Shown: positions 1 through 6,504 of the stretch, piece after piece
Layout of the letters: every line of letters begins with the position of its first letter
Position numbering within the stretch: the first letter of the stretch is position 1
DNA from: Acidobacteriota bacterium
GTDB taxonomy: Bacteria; Acidobacteriota; Vicinamibacteria; Vicinamibacterales; Vicinamibacteraceae
DNA length: 13,249 nt
Direction of reading: 5' to 3'
Assembly (NCBI GenBank): GCA_013695405.1
Contig: JACDAO010000236.1
Span: 1 to 13,249 of the forward strand
The notes under the pieces: generated by a model
Told to the model about the DNA's origin: nothing
Databases searched by the model: none
What the model saw: the letters and a program-made list of their open reading frames with translations, nothing else
Position numbers and translations under genes: made by a program

Positions 1-241
1 CGAGCAGCGCCGTGCAGCCGCGCGGCACGTAGGTGCGGCGCGTGACCCGTGGCACGTCGGCCACCGGCACACGGAAGTGCACCACCTCGTACTCGTCGTC
101 GAACTGCACGAGCGTGAAGTGCGCCTCGCCTTCGACCTGCTGCTGCGTCTTCACGAACGCGTTCAGCCCGCCGATCACGTCCGCCGCCAGCGGTTCCATC
201 GAGCCCGAGCGATCCAGCACCACCGTAATGTCCGTTTTCAT
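1..241 (-). CDS. von Willebrand factor A (VWA) domain protein, N-terminal part
   Basis: The reading frame starts at an ATG at 241 and runs off the left edge, so only the first 80 residues are visible. They form the first half of a VWA fold. After a short beta strand comes the MIDAS metal-binding motif DRSGS (D10, S12, S14), and the second MIDAS element GCTAL supplies T77. VWA domains bind a divalent cation and mediate protein-protein contacts. Cytoplasmic bacterial versions often pair with AAA ATPases or act in stress and conflict systems. No signal peptide precedes the domain, so a cytoplasmic protein is expected. The start is supported by AGGAGG 10 nt upstream. It lies downstream of the ATPase/DUF3293 cassette on the same strand, separated by 99 bases, so it may be co-transcribed or independent. 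The domain call is secure; the full protein's role cannot be read from this fragment. Confidence 0.88.
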   Translation of the reverse strand, partial: MKTDITVVLDRSGSMEPLAADVIGGLNAFVKTQQQVEGEAHFTLVQFDDEYEVVHFRVPVADVPRVTRRTYVPRGCTALL

Positions 242-251
242 CGATGTCGTC

Positions 252-257
252 CCTCCT
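252..257 (-). promoter_or_regulatory. Shine-Dalgarno site of the VWA gene
   Basis: AGGAGG on the minus strand lies 10 nt upstream of the ATG at 241 and fixes that start. The rest of 258-340, between this gene and the DUF3293 stop codon, shows no gene and no clear promoter or terminator. Confidence 0.65.
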
Positions 258-340
258 GACACCCAGACGGCCGAGGCGGTGGTGATCTGACAGCGGCTCG
301 CGGCCTTCGTACAGCTGGCAGCGACCCCCGTCGCTGGAGA

Positions 341-763
341 CTACGTGAAGATCAGGCGCGGCGTGGCGTCCGCCTCAGTGCAGAGAATCGCGTGCTGCGC
401 GTAGCGCTGTGCCAGCACCAGCGCAGTTCCCTGATCGGCGCCGAGGACGAGCAGACTCGGCTCTGCTCGCCAGTCGCCGGCCGGGTCGACGCCGATGCCC
501 TGCAGATAGGGCAGGCGCTGGGCGTGGAGGTCGGCCTCGAGCCGCTGCATGGCCGCGCGGTTGACGTCGCGCGCTGTCGGCTGACTGCGCGGGTTCCACG
601 CAGTGAGATACGCGGAACAGCGAACTGCGAACTCGTCGTGGCAGACACGCAGTGCCGCGGAAGGCTCGTCGACCCGCAGCACAAAGGCGTAGCCGCGGTC
701 CTCGACACGGTACTCCGTGCGCCGATACGCCGCGACGAGGGCGTCGGCGTGTGGTGCGGTCAT
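341..763 (-). CDS. DUF3293 domain-containing protein
   Basis: A 140-residue cytoplasmic protein with the features of DUF3293: an N-terminal AAYRRTEYRV segment, a central TAWNPRS motif (residues 54-60) followed by a conserved Asn/Arg helix (about 67-80), then LPYLQGIGVDPAGDW and a C-terminal hydrophobic core ending in LIFT. The biochemical function of DUF3293 is not known to me. The open frame extends upstream to 1000, but that extension is out-of-frame sequence of the preceding gene. The ATG at 763 overlaps the upstream TGA as ATGA, a classic sign of translational coupling. It is the last gene of a cassette with the HEPN-like protein and the ABC-type ATPase. DUF3293 is more often seen as a lone gene, so its position here is notable. 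It may be a third component of that system or a neighbour captured into the operon. Confidence 0.85.
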   Translation of the reverse strand: MTAPHADALVAAYRRTEYRVEDRGYAFVLRVDEPSAALRVCHDEFAVRCSAYLTAWNPRSQPTARDVNRAAMQRLEADLHAQRLPYLQGIGVDPAGDWRAEPSLLVLGADQGTALVLAQRYAQHAILCTEADATPRLIFT

Positions 764-1143
764 GGCCTGGCCCGGTGCGCCACGCTCAGCGCATCGCCGA
801 ATCGCTCGGCCTGGGCGATCCAGCACAAGGCCTCGTGGCGCGAAGGTTCGAGGCCGAATGTCCGGTGGTGGCACGCCCGGCTCAACTGCCCCCAGGTGGC
901 ATATGCCTCCGCGGCTGCGTCCCGAGGAATCGCGTCGTGCAGGAGCAGGAACTGCGCTCGCCTGGGTGACCGTGCGACGGCGCTGGCCGTCGCTTCCCAA
1001 TACTGCGCAAGCCAGGTCTCCACGGCCTGCCGAACAAGCAAGGCGACTGCCCGGGTAGCCCAGAAGCTCGTGTTCCAGCTGGTCGAGGCGGTCAGGCGAC
1101 GCGCCACATCGAGGAGTTCACGCGGCTGCGCTTCCCGGCTCAA
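760..1143 (-). CDS. Small all-helical, HEPN-like protein, partner of the ATPase
   Basis: A 127-residue, predicted all-alpha protein with no membrane segment. It opens with REAQPRELLDVARRL. It has a Trp-rich central helix (about 30-50, RAVALLVRQAVETWLAQYWE) and a C-terminal half with SRACHHRTF (R89, H92, H93, R94) followed by a helix RHEALCWIAQAERF. This arrangement resembles small HEPN-superfamily proteins found beside ATPases or nucleotidyltransferases, but the exact Rx4-6H ribonuclease motif is not clean, so it could be inactive or only a partner subunit. I chose a TTG start at 1143 because it overlaps the ATPase stop codon (TTGA) and begins just before the first helix. A GTG at 1173 in the same frame is the alternative and would overlap the ATPase by 34 bases. 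It overlaps the DUF3293 start by 4 bases. The gene is surely real from its operon position; the HEPN assignment is tentative. Confidence 0.68.
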   Translation of the reverse strand: MSREAQPRELLDVARRLTASTSWNTSFWATRAVALLVRQAVETWLAQYWEATASAVARSPRRAQFLLLHDAIPRDAAAEAYATWGQLSRACHHRTFGLEPSRHEALCWIAQAERFGDALSVAHRARP

Positions 1144-3614
1144 GGCTGCTTCACCCGTCGCAGTTCGTCGCACAAGGACCGTGTCCTCGAGACCATGGCC
1201 TTGAGATCGCCCTGGAAGCCTTCGTGGGCGCCAGTCTGGCAGTCCTGAATGACGTCGACCGCGCCTGCCGCCTTCAGCTTCTTCAAGCGCGCCGGCAATG
1301 CCGCATGGTCCGTGTGCTTCTCGAAGAACAGGAGCGCGAGCAACTCGCGCAGGTTCCTCTTCGCCAGCTTGTCCTCGACGGCGGCATGCGGCTCACCGCG
1401 CACCAGCCAGCGCCGGCGCAGGTTGTCGGTACAGGCGGCCTCGAGAGCCTGCCGGCAGAACCCCGGGACGACGCGGCCGGCGATGTCCGCAGGCAGGTCC
1501 GGAGTGAGCGCCACGGCATCGGCATCGTCGAGGCGCTGTTCCCATGGTGCCGTGAGCGCCGACACCAGGACGCGTGAATCGCGCCCCCGGACGACGCGTC
1601 GCTTCGAGTGTGGGAGCGCCAGGCGTTCGAACGCCTCCGGCAAACGGGCATCGTGCGTGAAGACCACGACTTGCCGATGCTTGCCGACCTCGGTCAGGAC
1701 ATGGGCCAGGCCGTCCACTCTGGCCTCATCCATTGCCTGCACGGGGTCGTCGACGATGACGAACCCGAAGGGCGTCGCGTCGAGCAGCACACGAGGCAGG
1801 AACAGGCTCAAGGTCATGGCGTTCAGCTCGCCCTGGCTGAGAACTCCCAGCGCCGGCGCATCCCGGCCGTCCACGCAGACCTTCAACGTCACCCGCTGCG
1901 CCTTGCCCATCCCCGACAGAACGATGTCCTGCAGTGTGACGTTGCTCTGTTCGGAGATGCGGTTCCAGAACCCGATCGCCTGCTGCTTCACGGGTGCGAA
2001 ACGGGCCTGTCGCTCGTGATCGATGGCGCTCCCGACCCAGCTCTTGGCATCCTTGAGATGCCGTTCGGCGGCTTTCGCGCGCACCGCGGCCTGCGCACCC
2101 CCGACCCATTGCGCGACCTCGAGCGCGTAGGGTTGCCACGCAAGGTCCCGCCGCCGAGACTCCTCCGCTGCCTCGCGGGCCATGTCGCCGATTGCGGCCA
2201 GCAGCGTTGGGCCGTGGGTCTCCACGTGCGCTGCCAGTGCGTCGGGGTCGTCGAGGGCCGCGCCTCGCGACCAGTCAACCCAGCAATGTCGCGCCAGGAC
2301 TGCGGAGTCCAGTCCTGCCGCCGCGGCACGTGTCACGGCGTCCGGTGTCGAATTGCAGCTGGCACTCACCAGGTGCACGAGCGTGCGTGCGTCGGCCTCG
2401 AGTTCCCGCGCAGCCGTCGCGGTCTTGTCGAGCTGTTCCAGTTTCTCGGCGGTGGCCACCTGCCAGGCGGCGTCGAGCGCACGCTCGCTGCCACACACCG
2501 GGCAGCCTTGTTCCGGCGCCGCCTTCGCGTAGACCAGGGCTTCCCGCAACAGGACCGAGAGCCGGTGCGTGAGATCTTCGGACCTGCCGCGCATGCGGCG
2601 AAGGCTGGCTGCCACGGTCCTCAGTTCGCCAGGGAGGCTGGCGACGTCATCGGCGGACAGAGGGACCTCCACCGACGTCAGGGACGCGACGACGAGGCCG
2701 CGCTCGTCGATCGCCCTGCCGGTTGCGAGCGCCGCGACGGCGTCGACGTCACGCGTGCGCTTCTCCAGAAGCTCGGCCGCAGTCAGGAATCGCGCTTCCT
2801 CCGGATGGTCCTGCGCAGCGTCCCGGGCACGGGCCGCGAGCGCCGAGGCGCCTTTCCGTGACACGTCAACGAGCTTGCTGCGGGAATTCTCCGCGCTCGA
2901 CAGCCGATCGCGCACCTCTTCGTAGTCGTCGAGGCCCAGCCCGGCTAGAAGCGCCTGGTAGATCTTGCCGGGCCCGTCCTCGAGCATGCCGCCCAGTTCG
3001 CTGTAGCTCAGGAAAGGACGGTACTGCTCGAGCGCGGCCTTCCAGCCCGTGGACGACAGGGGAGTCCGCTTTCGGGTGGCATCGACGACATCGGTGTGTC
3101 CGGAGGACAGGTCGTCCGGATCCTTCCACGAGCGTTCCACTTTCACGGGACCGAGCCCCTGCTGGATCAGCTCCACGACGATGCGCGGTGGCTGAAGGCC
3201 GTGCACGTTGCGCCAGCCCTTCAACCACTCCTTGCTGCCCTTGCCCAGCCAGCGGGCACTGGTGCCCGTGAAGGCCACTTCCGCGCCTTCGGCGAAGCTG
3301 CTCTTGCCGGAGCCGTTGCGTCCGACCACGACCGTGACTCCAGGGCCAGGGTTCAGCGGGAGATGGGAGTCGTCGCCGATGCCTCTGAAGGACCGGACCT
3401 GGACGCTCGACAGATAGGTCGGCGGCACCGCCTCGGTCTGGACGCCGGGGAGTGTCGCCTCGGGCTTGACCGGACTTGCGACGCCGTCGATCAACCTGTC
3501 CAGGGCCACCGACCCTTCACAGGCCGCGAGCACGTACAGCGCAAGTTCCTCGTTGTCCTTGCCCTCGTCGGTGAGCCGCTGGAAGAGGATGTCCTGGATC
3601 AGTGCGGAAGACAC
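1140..3614 (-). CDS. Zinc-hook ABC/SMC-like ATPase, probable conflict-system ATPase
   Basis: An 824-residue ABC-class ATPase of the Rad50/SMC/RecF type. Visible elements: a small N-terminal helical region (1-65); an AAA_23-like start VRSFRGI (73-79); Walker A GRNGSGKSS (98-106); helical, probably coiled-coil arms either side of a CPVC motif (371-374) that looks like a zinc hook; ABC signature LSQGE (592-596); Walker B FVIVDDP (618-624); D-loop MDEA (628-631); and a His-switch in FTHD (H654). The two ATPase halves pair when the arms fold back, and such proteins usually act on DNA or sense nucleic acids. Residues 680-824 form an extra helical C-terminal region with RGEPH (739-743) and GAHEG (795-799). 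These may be a HEPN-like or DUF4145-like effector or docking part, but I am not sure. The start codon is GTG with no clear Shine-Dalgarno site, so the exact N terminus is less certain. It is first of three overlapping genes with the HEPN-like and DUF3293 proteins. Confidence 0.88.
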   Translation of the reverse strand: MSSALIQDILFQRLTDEGKDNEELALYVLAACEGSVALDRLIDGVASPVKPEATLPGVQTEAVPPTYLSSVQVRSFRGIGDDSHLPLNPGPGVTVVVGRNGSGKSSFAEGAEVAFTGTSARWLGKGSKEWLKGWRNVHGLQPPRIVVELIQQGLGPVKVERSWKDPDDLSSGHTDVVDATRKRTPLSSTGWKAALEQYRPFLSYSELGGMLEDGPGKIYQALLAGLGLDDYEEVRDRLSSAENSRSKLVDVSRKGASALAARARDAAQDHPEEARFLTAAELLEKRTRDVDAVAALATGRAIDERGLVVASLTSVEVPLSADDVASLPGELRTVAASLRRMRGRSEDLTHRLSVLLREALVYAKAAPEQGCPVCGSERALDAAWQVATAEKLEQLDKTATAARELEADARTLVHLVSASCNSTPDAVTRAAAAGLDSAVLARHCWVDWSRGAALDDPDALAAHVETHGPTLLAAIGDMAREAAEESRRRDLAWQPYALEVAQWVGGAQAAVRAKAAERHLKDAKSWVGSAIDHERQARFAPVKQQAIGFWNRISEQSNVTLQDIVLSGMGKAQRVTLKVCVDGRDAPALGVLSQGELNAMTLSLFLPRVLLDATPFGFVIVDDPVQAMDEARVDGLAHVLTEVGKHRQVVVFTHDARLPEAFERLALPHSKRRVVRGRDSRVLVSALTAPWEQRLDDADAVALTPDLPADIAGRVVPGFCRQALEAACTDNLRRRWLVRGEPHAAVEDKLAKRNLRELLALLFFEKHTDHAALPARLKKLKAAGAVDVIQDCQTGAHEGFQGDLKAMVSRTRSLCDELRRVKQP

Positions 3615-3757
3615 GCGTGTTGGATACCACGAAACTGTCGACGTCTTCGAACACGGCGAGCGATGAACGTGCCGCGTCGCCAGTCGTCGCCAGTCGTCGC
3701 CAGTTATCGACGCGAAGGCGTGGCACGCTGAGTGGCCTGACGCCCGGGGGTAGCCGT
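3615..3757. other. Spacer between the Lon-protease cassette and the ATPase cassette
   Basis: A 143-base non-coding stretch holding the likely promoter region of the ATPase cassette. The only structure I see is the triple 10-bp repeat listed separately. I see no convincing -35/-10 pair, no strong Shine-Dalgarno site in front of the GTG at 3614 and no hairpin followed by a T tract, so read-through from the upstream cassette is possible. Confidence 0.5.
3675..3704. repeat. Three exact tandem copies of CGTCGCCAGT
   Basis: The 10-base unit CGTCGCCAGT occurs three times without interruption (3675-3684, 3685-3694, 3695-3704); on the transcribed strand it reads ACTGGCGACG. The period is close to one helical turn and the array sits about 60-90 bases upstream of the ATPase start. 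It could be a binding site for a regulator on one DNA face, or a slippage product with no function. Confidence 0.8.
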
Positions 3758-5437
3758 TCAGTACGGATACAGACGCGCGATGTCGCCCGGCGCGGCGCCG
3801 CTGCGCCGCAGATGCCCCACCGGGCCGGGATCGAGTTGCTCGAGGTCGAACACGAGACTCATTGTCCGGTCCCTGTCGCCACCGGCGGCCGCTTCATCGA
3901 GCGCGCGGAGCACCAGGTAACGCTGCGCGATCCGATCGGTGCGCGCCGCCTTGGCGAGCGCGACCTGCGCGTCGGCGTCTGCCCAGCGGCACGCGGACCA
4001 TCGGAGATGCGTCGGCAACCCGTCATCGGCGTACACCTGCTGCGCGGCACGCCGCGCCGCCTGATCGCTCGGGTCGATCAACAGGACGGCGCGAGCCTGT
4101 GCCAGCCGCACGTATGGCTCGCCGTGGTCACCGTAGCCTCCCGCCGTGGTCATCTGCCGATGCACGTCGGTGGCTCGCCGCAGCGCCGGCTCATCCCGCA
4201 ATGCACCTGAGAGGCGAAACCATTCAGCCAGTGGGTACGACACCTCGTGCTCTGCGTACAGGTCGAGGAAGACCTGTACCAGCTGCTCCTGGGTGGCCAG
4301 CGCGTCGGATGCTCGGCCGGTCAACGCCTGCAGCCGTGCACAGGCGCCCACCAGCCGCAACTCGGGCACGAATCCCGAGCGCAGGATCCGCGGCCGCAGT
4401 TCGGCCGCCAGCGCTTGGACCGCGTCGGCGGGCGGCGTCCCGGTGTCGGATGACTGCTGAACAAGGTGCGCCATCATGTGCACCTGCAGGGCGTGCGGCT
4501 GCGCTGCCAGCCAGTCACGACCCGGCAGCGGCAGCTCGCCGCCGTTGTTCTCGTGTCGCGCCGCCACAGCCTGCGCGAACGTCAGGCGATAGCGCAGATC
4601 GTCGTCGAGTGCGGGCCACGACGTCAGAGCCCGCGCGGCGCCACGCTCGACCGGGCTCCAGTCGACCGCCGCGCCACGCCCGACCAGGGCGAGGCGGAAG
4701 AAGCTGTCGGTCAGCTCGCGTCGGCGCTCGTCATCGGCACCGGCCTCGCTCAGCAGCCGCGACAGCTGGTCGCCGAACGCGCGCTCGAGCGCTTCGGCGG
4801 CGCTGCGCACGCCGATCACGGTGAGGCGTCCGCCGGCCAGACGGCGCGCATCGTCGGCCTGATCGGCGGCCACGAGCACGGTGTCAATCCGCGGCGCCAG
4901 CACCCGCAGGCCGCCGATCTTGTCGGCCAGGGCGCCTACCTCGCCAGTGCGCCCGAGGGCATCGATGCTCGCGCAGGCGATCAGATGGCCCGGCACCGGG
5001 CAATCCAGGACCGACGAAGCGAGCTGGAGGAAGAAGGCGAGCCCGAAGGATGGCCCGTCGACCATCGCCTCGGTGGGCATGAAGCCCGGCGACGCCCGCG
5101 TGAGGTCCAACGCGGCCACAATCGGTTCGACACTGGCCGCCTGGTGCACGTCACGCCACAGGACGGGCACCGATCGGGGCAAGGCGAGGCTGGCTGCTCT
5201 CCAGGACTCACGCGCGCCGGCGCCGAGCGCCGCCACCACGCAGTTGGCGGGTGCCCGCCGGGCGACGAGCCACAGCGTGACCACGCTGTCTCGTACCGTC
5301 AGCGCGGTGACTTCGCCGGCACCGGGCTCGCGCGCAGGGCCGAACCGCGCCACCAGCGTCTCTGCGGCAATCGTGTCGGGCCGCGGCCAGCACCAGGGTC
5401 CGGCCGCGAGCGCGGCCAGCGTAGGTCGGAGGGACAT
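3758..5437 (-). CDS. Lon-like (S16) serine-lysine protease with C-terminal helical repeats
   Basis: A 559-residue protein whose first 225 residues match the Lon proteolytic domain without its ATPase. The proximal ES motif lies in GAGARESWRAASLAL (E77, S78). The catalytic serine lies in DGPSFG (S130, as in the Lon motif DGPSAG). The catalytic lysine lies in RTGEVGALADKIGGL (K173). The Ser-Lys spacing is 43, equal to S679-K722 of E. coli Lon, so an active peptidase is likely. Residues 235-559 are helical and TPR-like, probably for substrate recognition or sensing, and end in ARLYPY. I see no CARF, SAVED or AAA domain. The longer frame starts at 5476, but I chose the ATG at 5437 because it shares a base with the upstream stop (TGATG). 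It is the last gene of a cassette with an ECF-like sigma factor and an unknown protein, so the partner or the sigma factor is a natural candidate substrate; this is inference. Confidence 0.86.
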   Translation of the reverse strand: MSLRPTLAALAAGPWCWPRPDTIAAETLVARFGPAREPGAGEVTALTVRDSVVTLWLVARRAPANCVVAALGAGARESWRAASLALPRSVPVLWRDVHQAASVEPIVAALDLTRASPGFMPTEAMVDGPSFGLAFFLQLASSVLDCPVPGHLIACASIDALGRTGEVGALADKIGGLRVLAPRIDTVLVAADQADDARRLAGGRLTVIGVRSAAEALERAFGDQLSRLLSEAGADDERRRELTDSFFRLALVGRGAAVDWSPVERGAARALTSWPALDDDLRYRLTFAQAVAARHENNGGELPLPGRDWLAAQPHALQVHMMAHLVQQSSDTGTPPADAVQALAAELRPRILRSGFVPELRLVGACARLQALTGRASDALATQEQLVQVFLDLYAEHEVSYPLAEWFRLSGALRDEPALRRATDVHRQMTTAGGYGDHGEPYVRLAQARAVLLIDPSDQAARRAAQQVYADDGLPTHLRWSACRWADADAQVALAKAARTDRIAQRYLVLRALDEAAAGGDRDRTMSLVFDLEQLDPGPVGHLRRSGAAPGDIARLYPY

Positions 5438-6504
5438 CAGAACAGGTGTGTGTGGTATGCGGTGCTGCCCCACCACGCTGCGGGATCACCGAGGGCGACG
5501 CGCCGCAACCGCTCGTCGGTGGCGTCGACGGCGTCCCCGAGGTTGCCACGCACGGCCCGGCCGGTGCGATCGGCGTCGGCGAGCAGGCGTTCCAGCGCGT
5601 GCCCTGCGCCACCTTCGCGCAGCAGCACACGAATCCCCTCGAGGTCGTCGCGGCGGTAGCACAGGCCCTCCCAGGATCGGCTGGCCTCGAAGCCCTCGAT
5701 CGAGAGCGTATCGAACAAATCGGCGAGGTCGTGGCCGAGCGCCCGCGCCCGGCGCGTCGCGTGCGCTTCCAGCGCGTCGACGGCGGACGGCGCCAGTCGA
5801 CGCGCCCATCCTCGCGGCTCGCCGACGAATGCCCGGCTGAGCGCGGTCACGTCGCCTCGCGCCATGAGAGCGCGCACGTCGACAGCGGCCGGCGTCGCCA
5901 GCCGCGCCAGCACACCCGCAAGCACGGTTCTCTGCCACGCATCGGTGTCTCGGCCGCGAGCGACGATGTCCTGCATGGCGCGATCGGTGGTGTTCACGTT
6001 CCAGTCCTCGAGGGGTGGCGCCGGCCAGCCATAGACCGGCTGCAGCAGCAGCGCGTCGCTCTCGACCCAGCCCACCGCCAGCACCACACCATCAGTGGAC
6101 TCGATCACGAAGCGCCCGAGTTGGCGTAGCGCGATTCGCACGCCGCCGTCGCCGTCTGGTGGGTAGACCGGTGCGTCGGGCAGCGCCGCACGTAGCTGGA
6201 ACGAGCCAGCACCCTGCGGCATGACATGAAGGATCCCGCCAGCCGGTTGCAAGGCGAGATCGACGCCCAGTTGACGCAGGACGTCGCTGCGCGCGTCGAC
6301 CTCCGTCGCGGCCGCTGACGGCTGTGGCCAGACGAGGCCGGCGCCCGGGACGCCCTGCGGCGGCGATCCCATGCTGGCCGGTCCGCGCGCTTGGTCGACG
6401 AGTCCGTGCGGCAGATCCAGTCGCTCGACCGCGCCCAGCATCTCGCGCGACAGGCCGAGCCGGCCCAGTGCCGCGGGTGAGAATCCGGAGGACTGTCGAC
6501 CCAT
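5437..6504 (-). CDS. Unrecognised 355-aa protein between the sigma factor and the Lon-like protease
   Basis: I do not recognise this family. The protein is soluble, with no signal peptide or membrane segment. The first 65 residues are rich in Gly, Pro and Ser and probably flexible. Residues 70-165 look beta-rich (VDLALQPAGGILHVMPQGAGSFQLRAALPD, then VRIALRQLGRFVIESTDGVVLAVGWVESDALLLQPVYGW in several strands). From about 165 to the end it is helical and Arg/Ala/Leu rich. The start is the ATG at 6504 overlapping the sigma-factor stop as TGATG; the previous codon is GTG and is less likely. Its own stop overlaps the protease start in the same way, so the three proteins are probably made together in fixed ratio. 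By position it could be an anti-sigma factor, an adaptor or the protease substrate. No zinc-binding anti-sigma (ZAS) motif HxxxCxxC is seen. Confidence 0.8.
   Translation of the reverse strand: MGRQSSGFSPAALGRLGLSREMLGAVERLDLPHGLVDQARGPASMGSPPQGVPGAGLVWPQPSAAATEVDARSDVLRQLGVDLALQPAGGILHVMPQGAGSFQLRAALPDAPVYPPDGDGGVRIALRQLGRFVIESTDGVVLAVGWVESDALLLQPVYGWPAPPLEDWNVNTTDRAMQDIVARGRDTDAWQRTVLAGVLARLATPAAVDVRALMARGDVTALSRAFVGEPRGWARRLAPSAVDALEAHATRRARALGHDLADLFDTLSIEGFEASRSWEGLCYRRDDLEGIRVLLREGGAGHALERLLADADRTGRAVRGNLGDAVDATDERLRRVALGDPAAWWGSTAYHTHLF

Noticed and set aside
764..1000. Longer 219-residue form of the DUF3293 gene starting at 1000
   Set aside because: The extra 79 residues are low-complexity Arg/Pro-rich sequence opposite the codon phase of the HEPN-like gene; the ATGA overlap at 763 is the natural start.
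1608..2861. 417-residue open frame on the plus strand
   Set aside because: Antisense to the conserved coiled-coil and ATPase region of the minus-strand ATPase; long antisense frames are common in GC-rich DNA and it shows no domain.
1140..3614. Identifying the ATPase as RloC
   Set aside because: It shares a zinc-hook ABC ATPase plan, but I could not recognise the anticodon-nuclease catalytic residues of RloC in the C-terminal part.
3517..3726. 69-residue minus-strand frame across the spacer and the ATPase start
   Set aside because: It overlaps the ATPase N terminus out of phase and its coding part consists largely of the 10-bp tandem repeat; no ribosome site.
3758..5437. Identifying the Lon-like protein as CalpL (CRISPR-linked SAVED-Lon)
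   Set aside because: No SAVED, CARF or membrane region is visible and no CRISPR array or cas gene is in the window; only the sigma/protease logic is shared.
4466..5659. 397-residue plus-strand open frame
   Set aside because: Antisense shadow of the Lon-like protease gene; no motif and no ribosome site.
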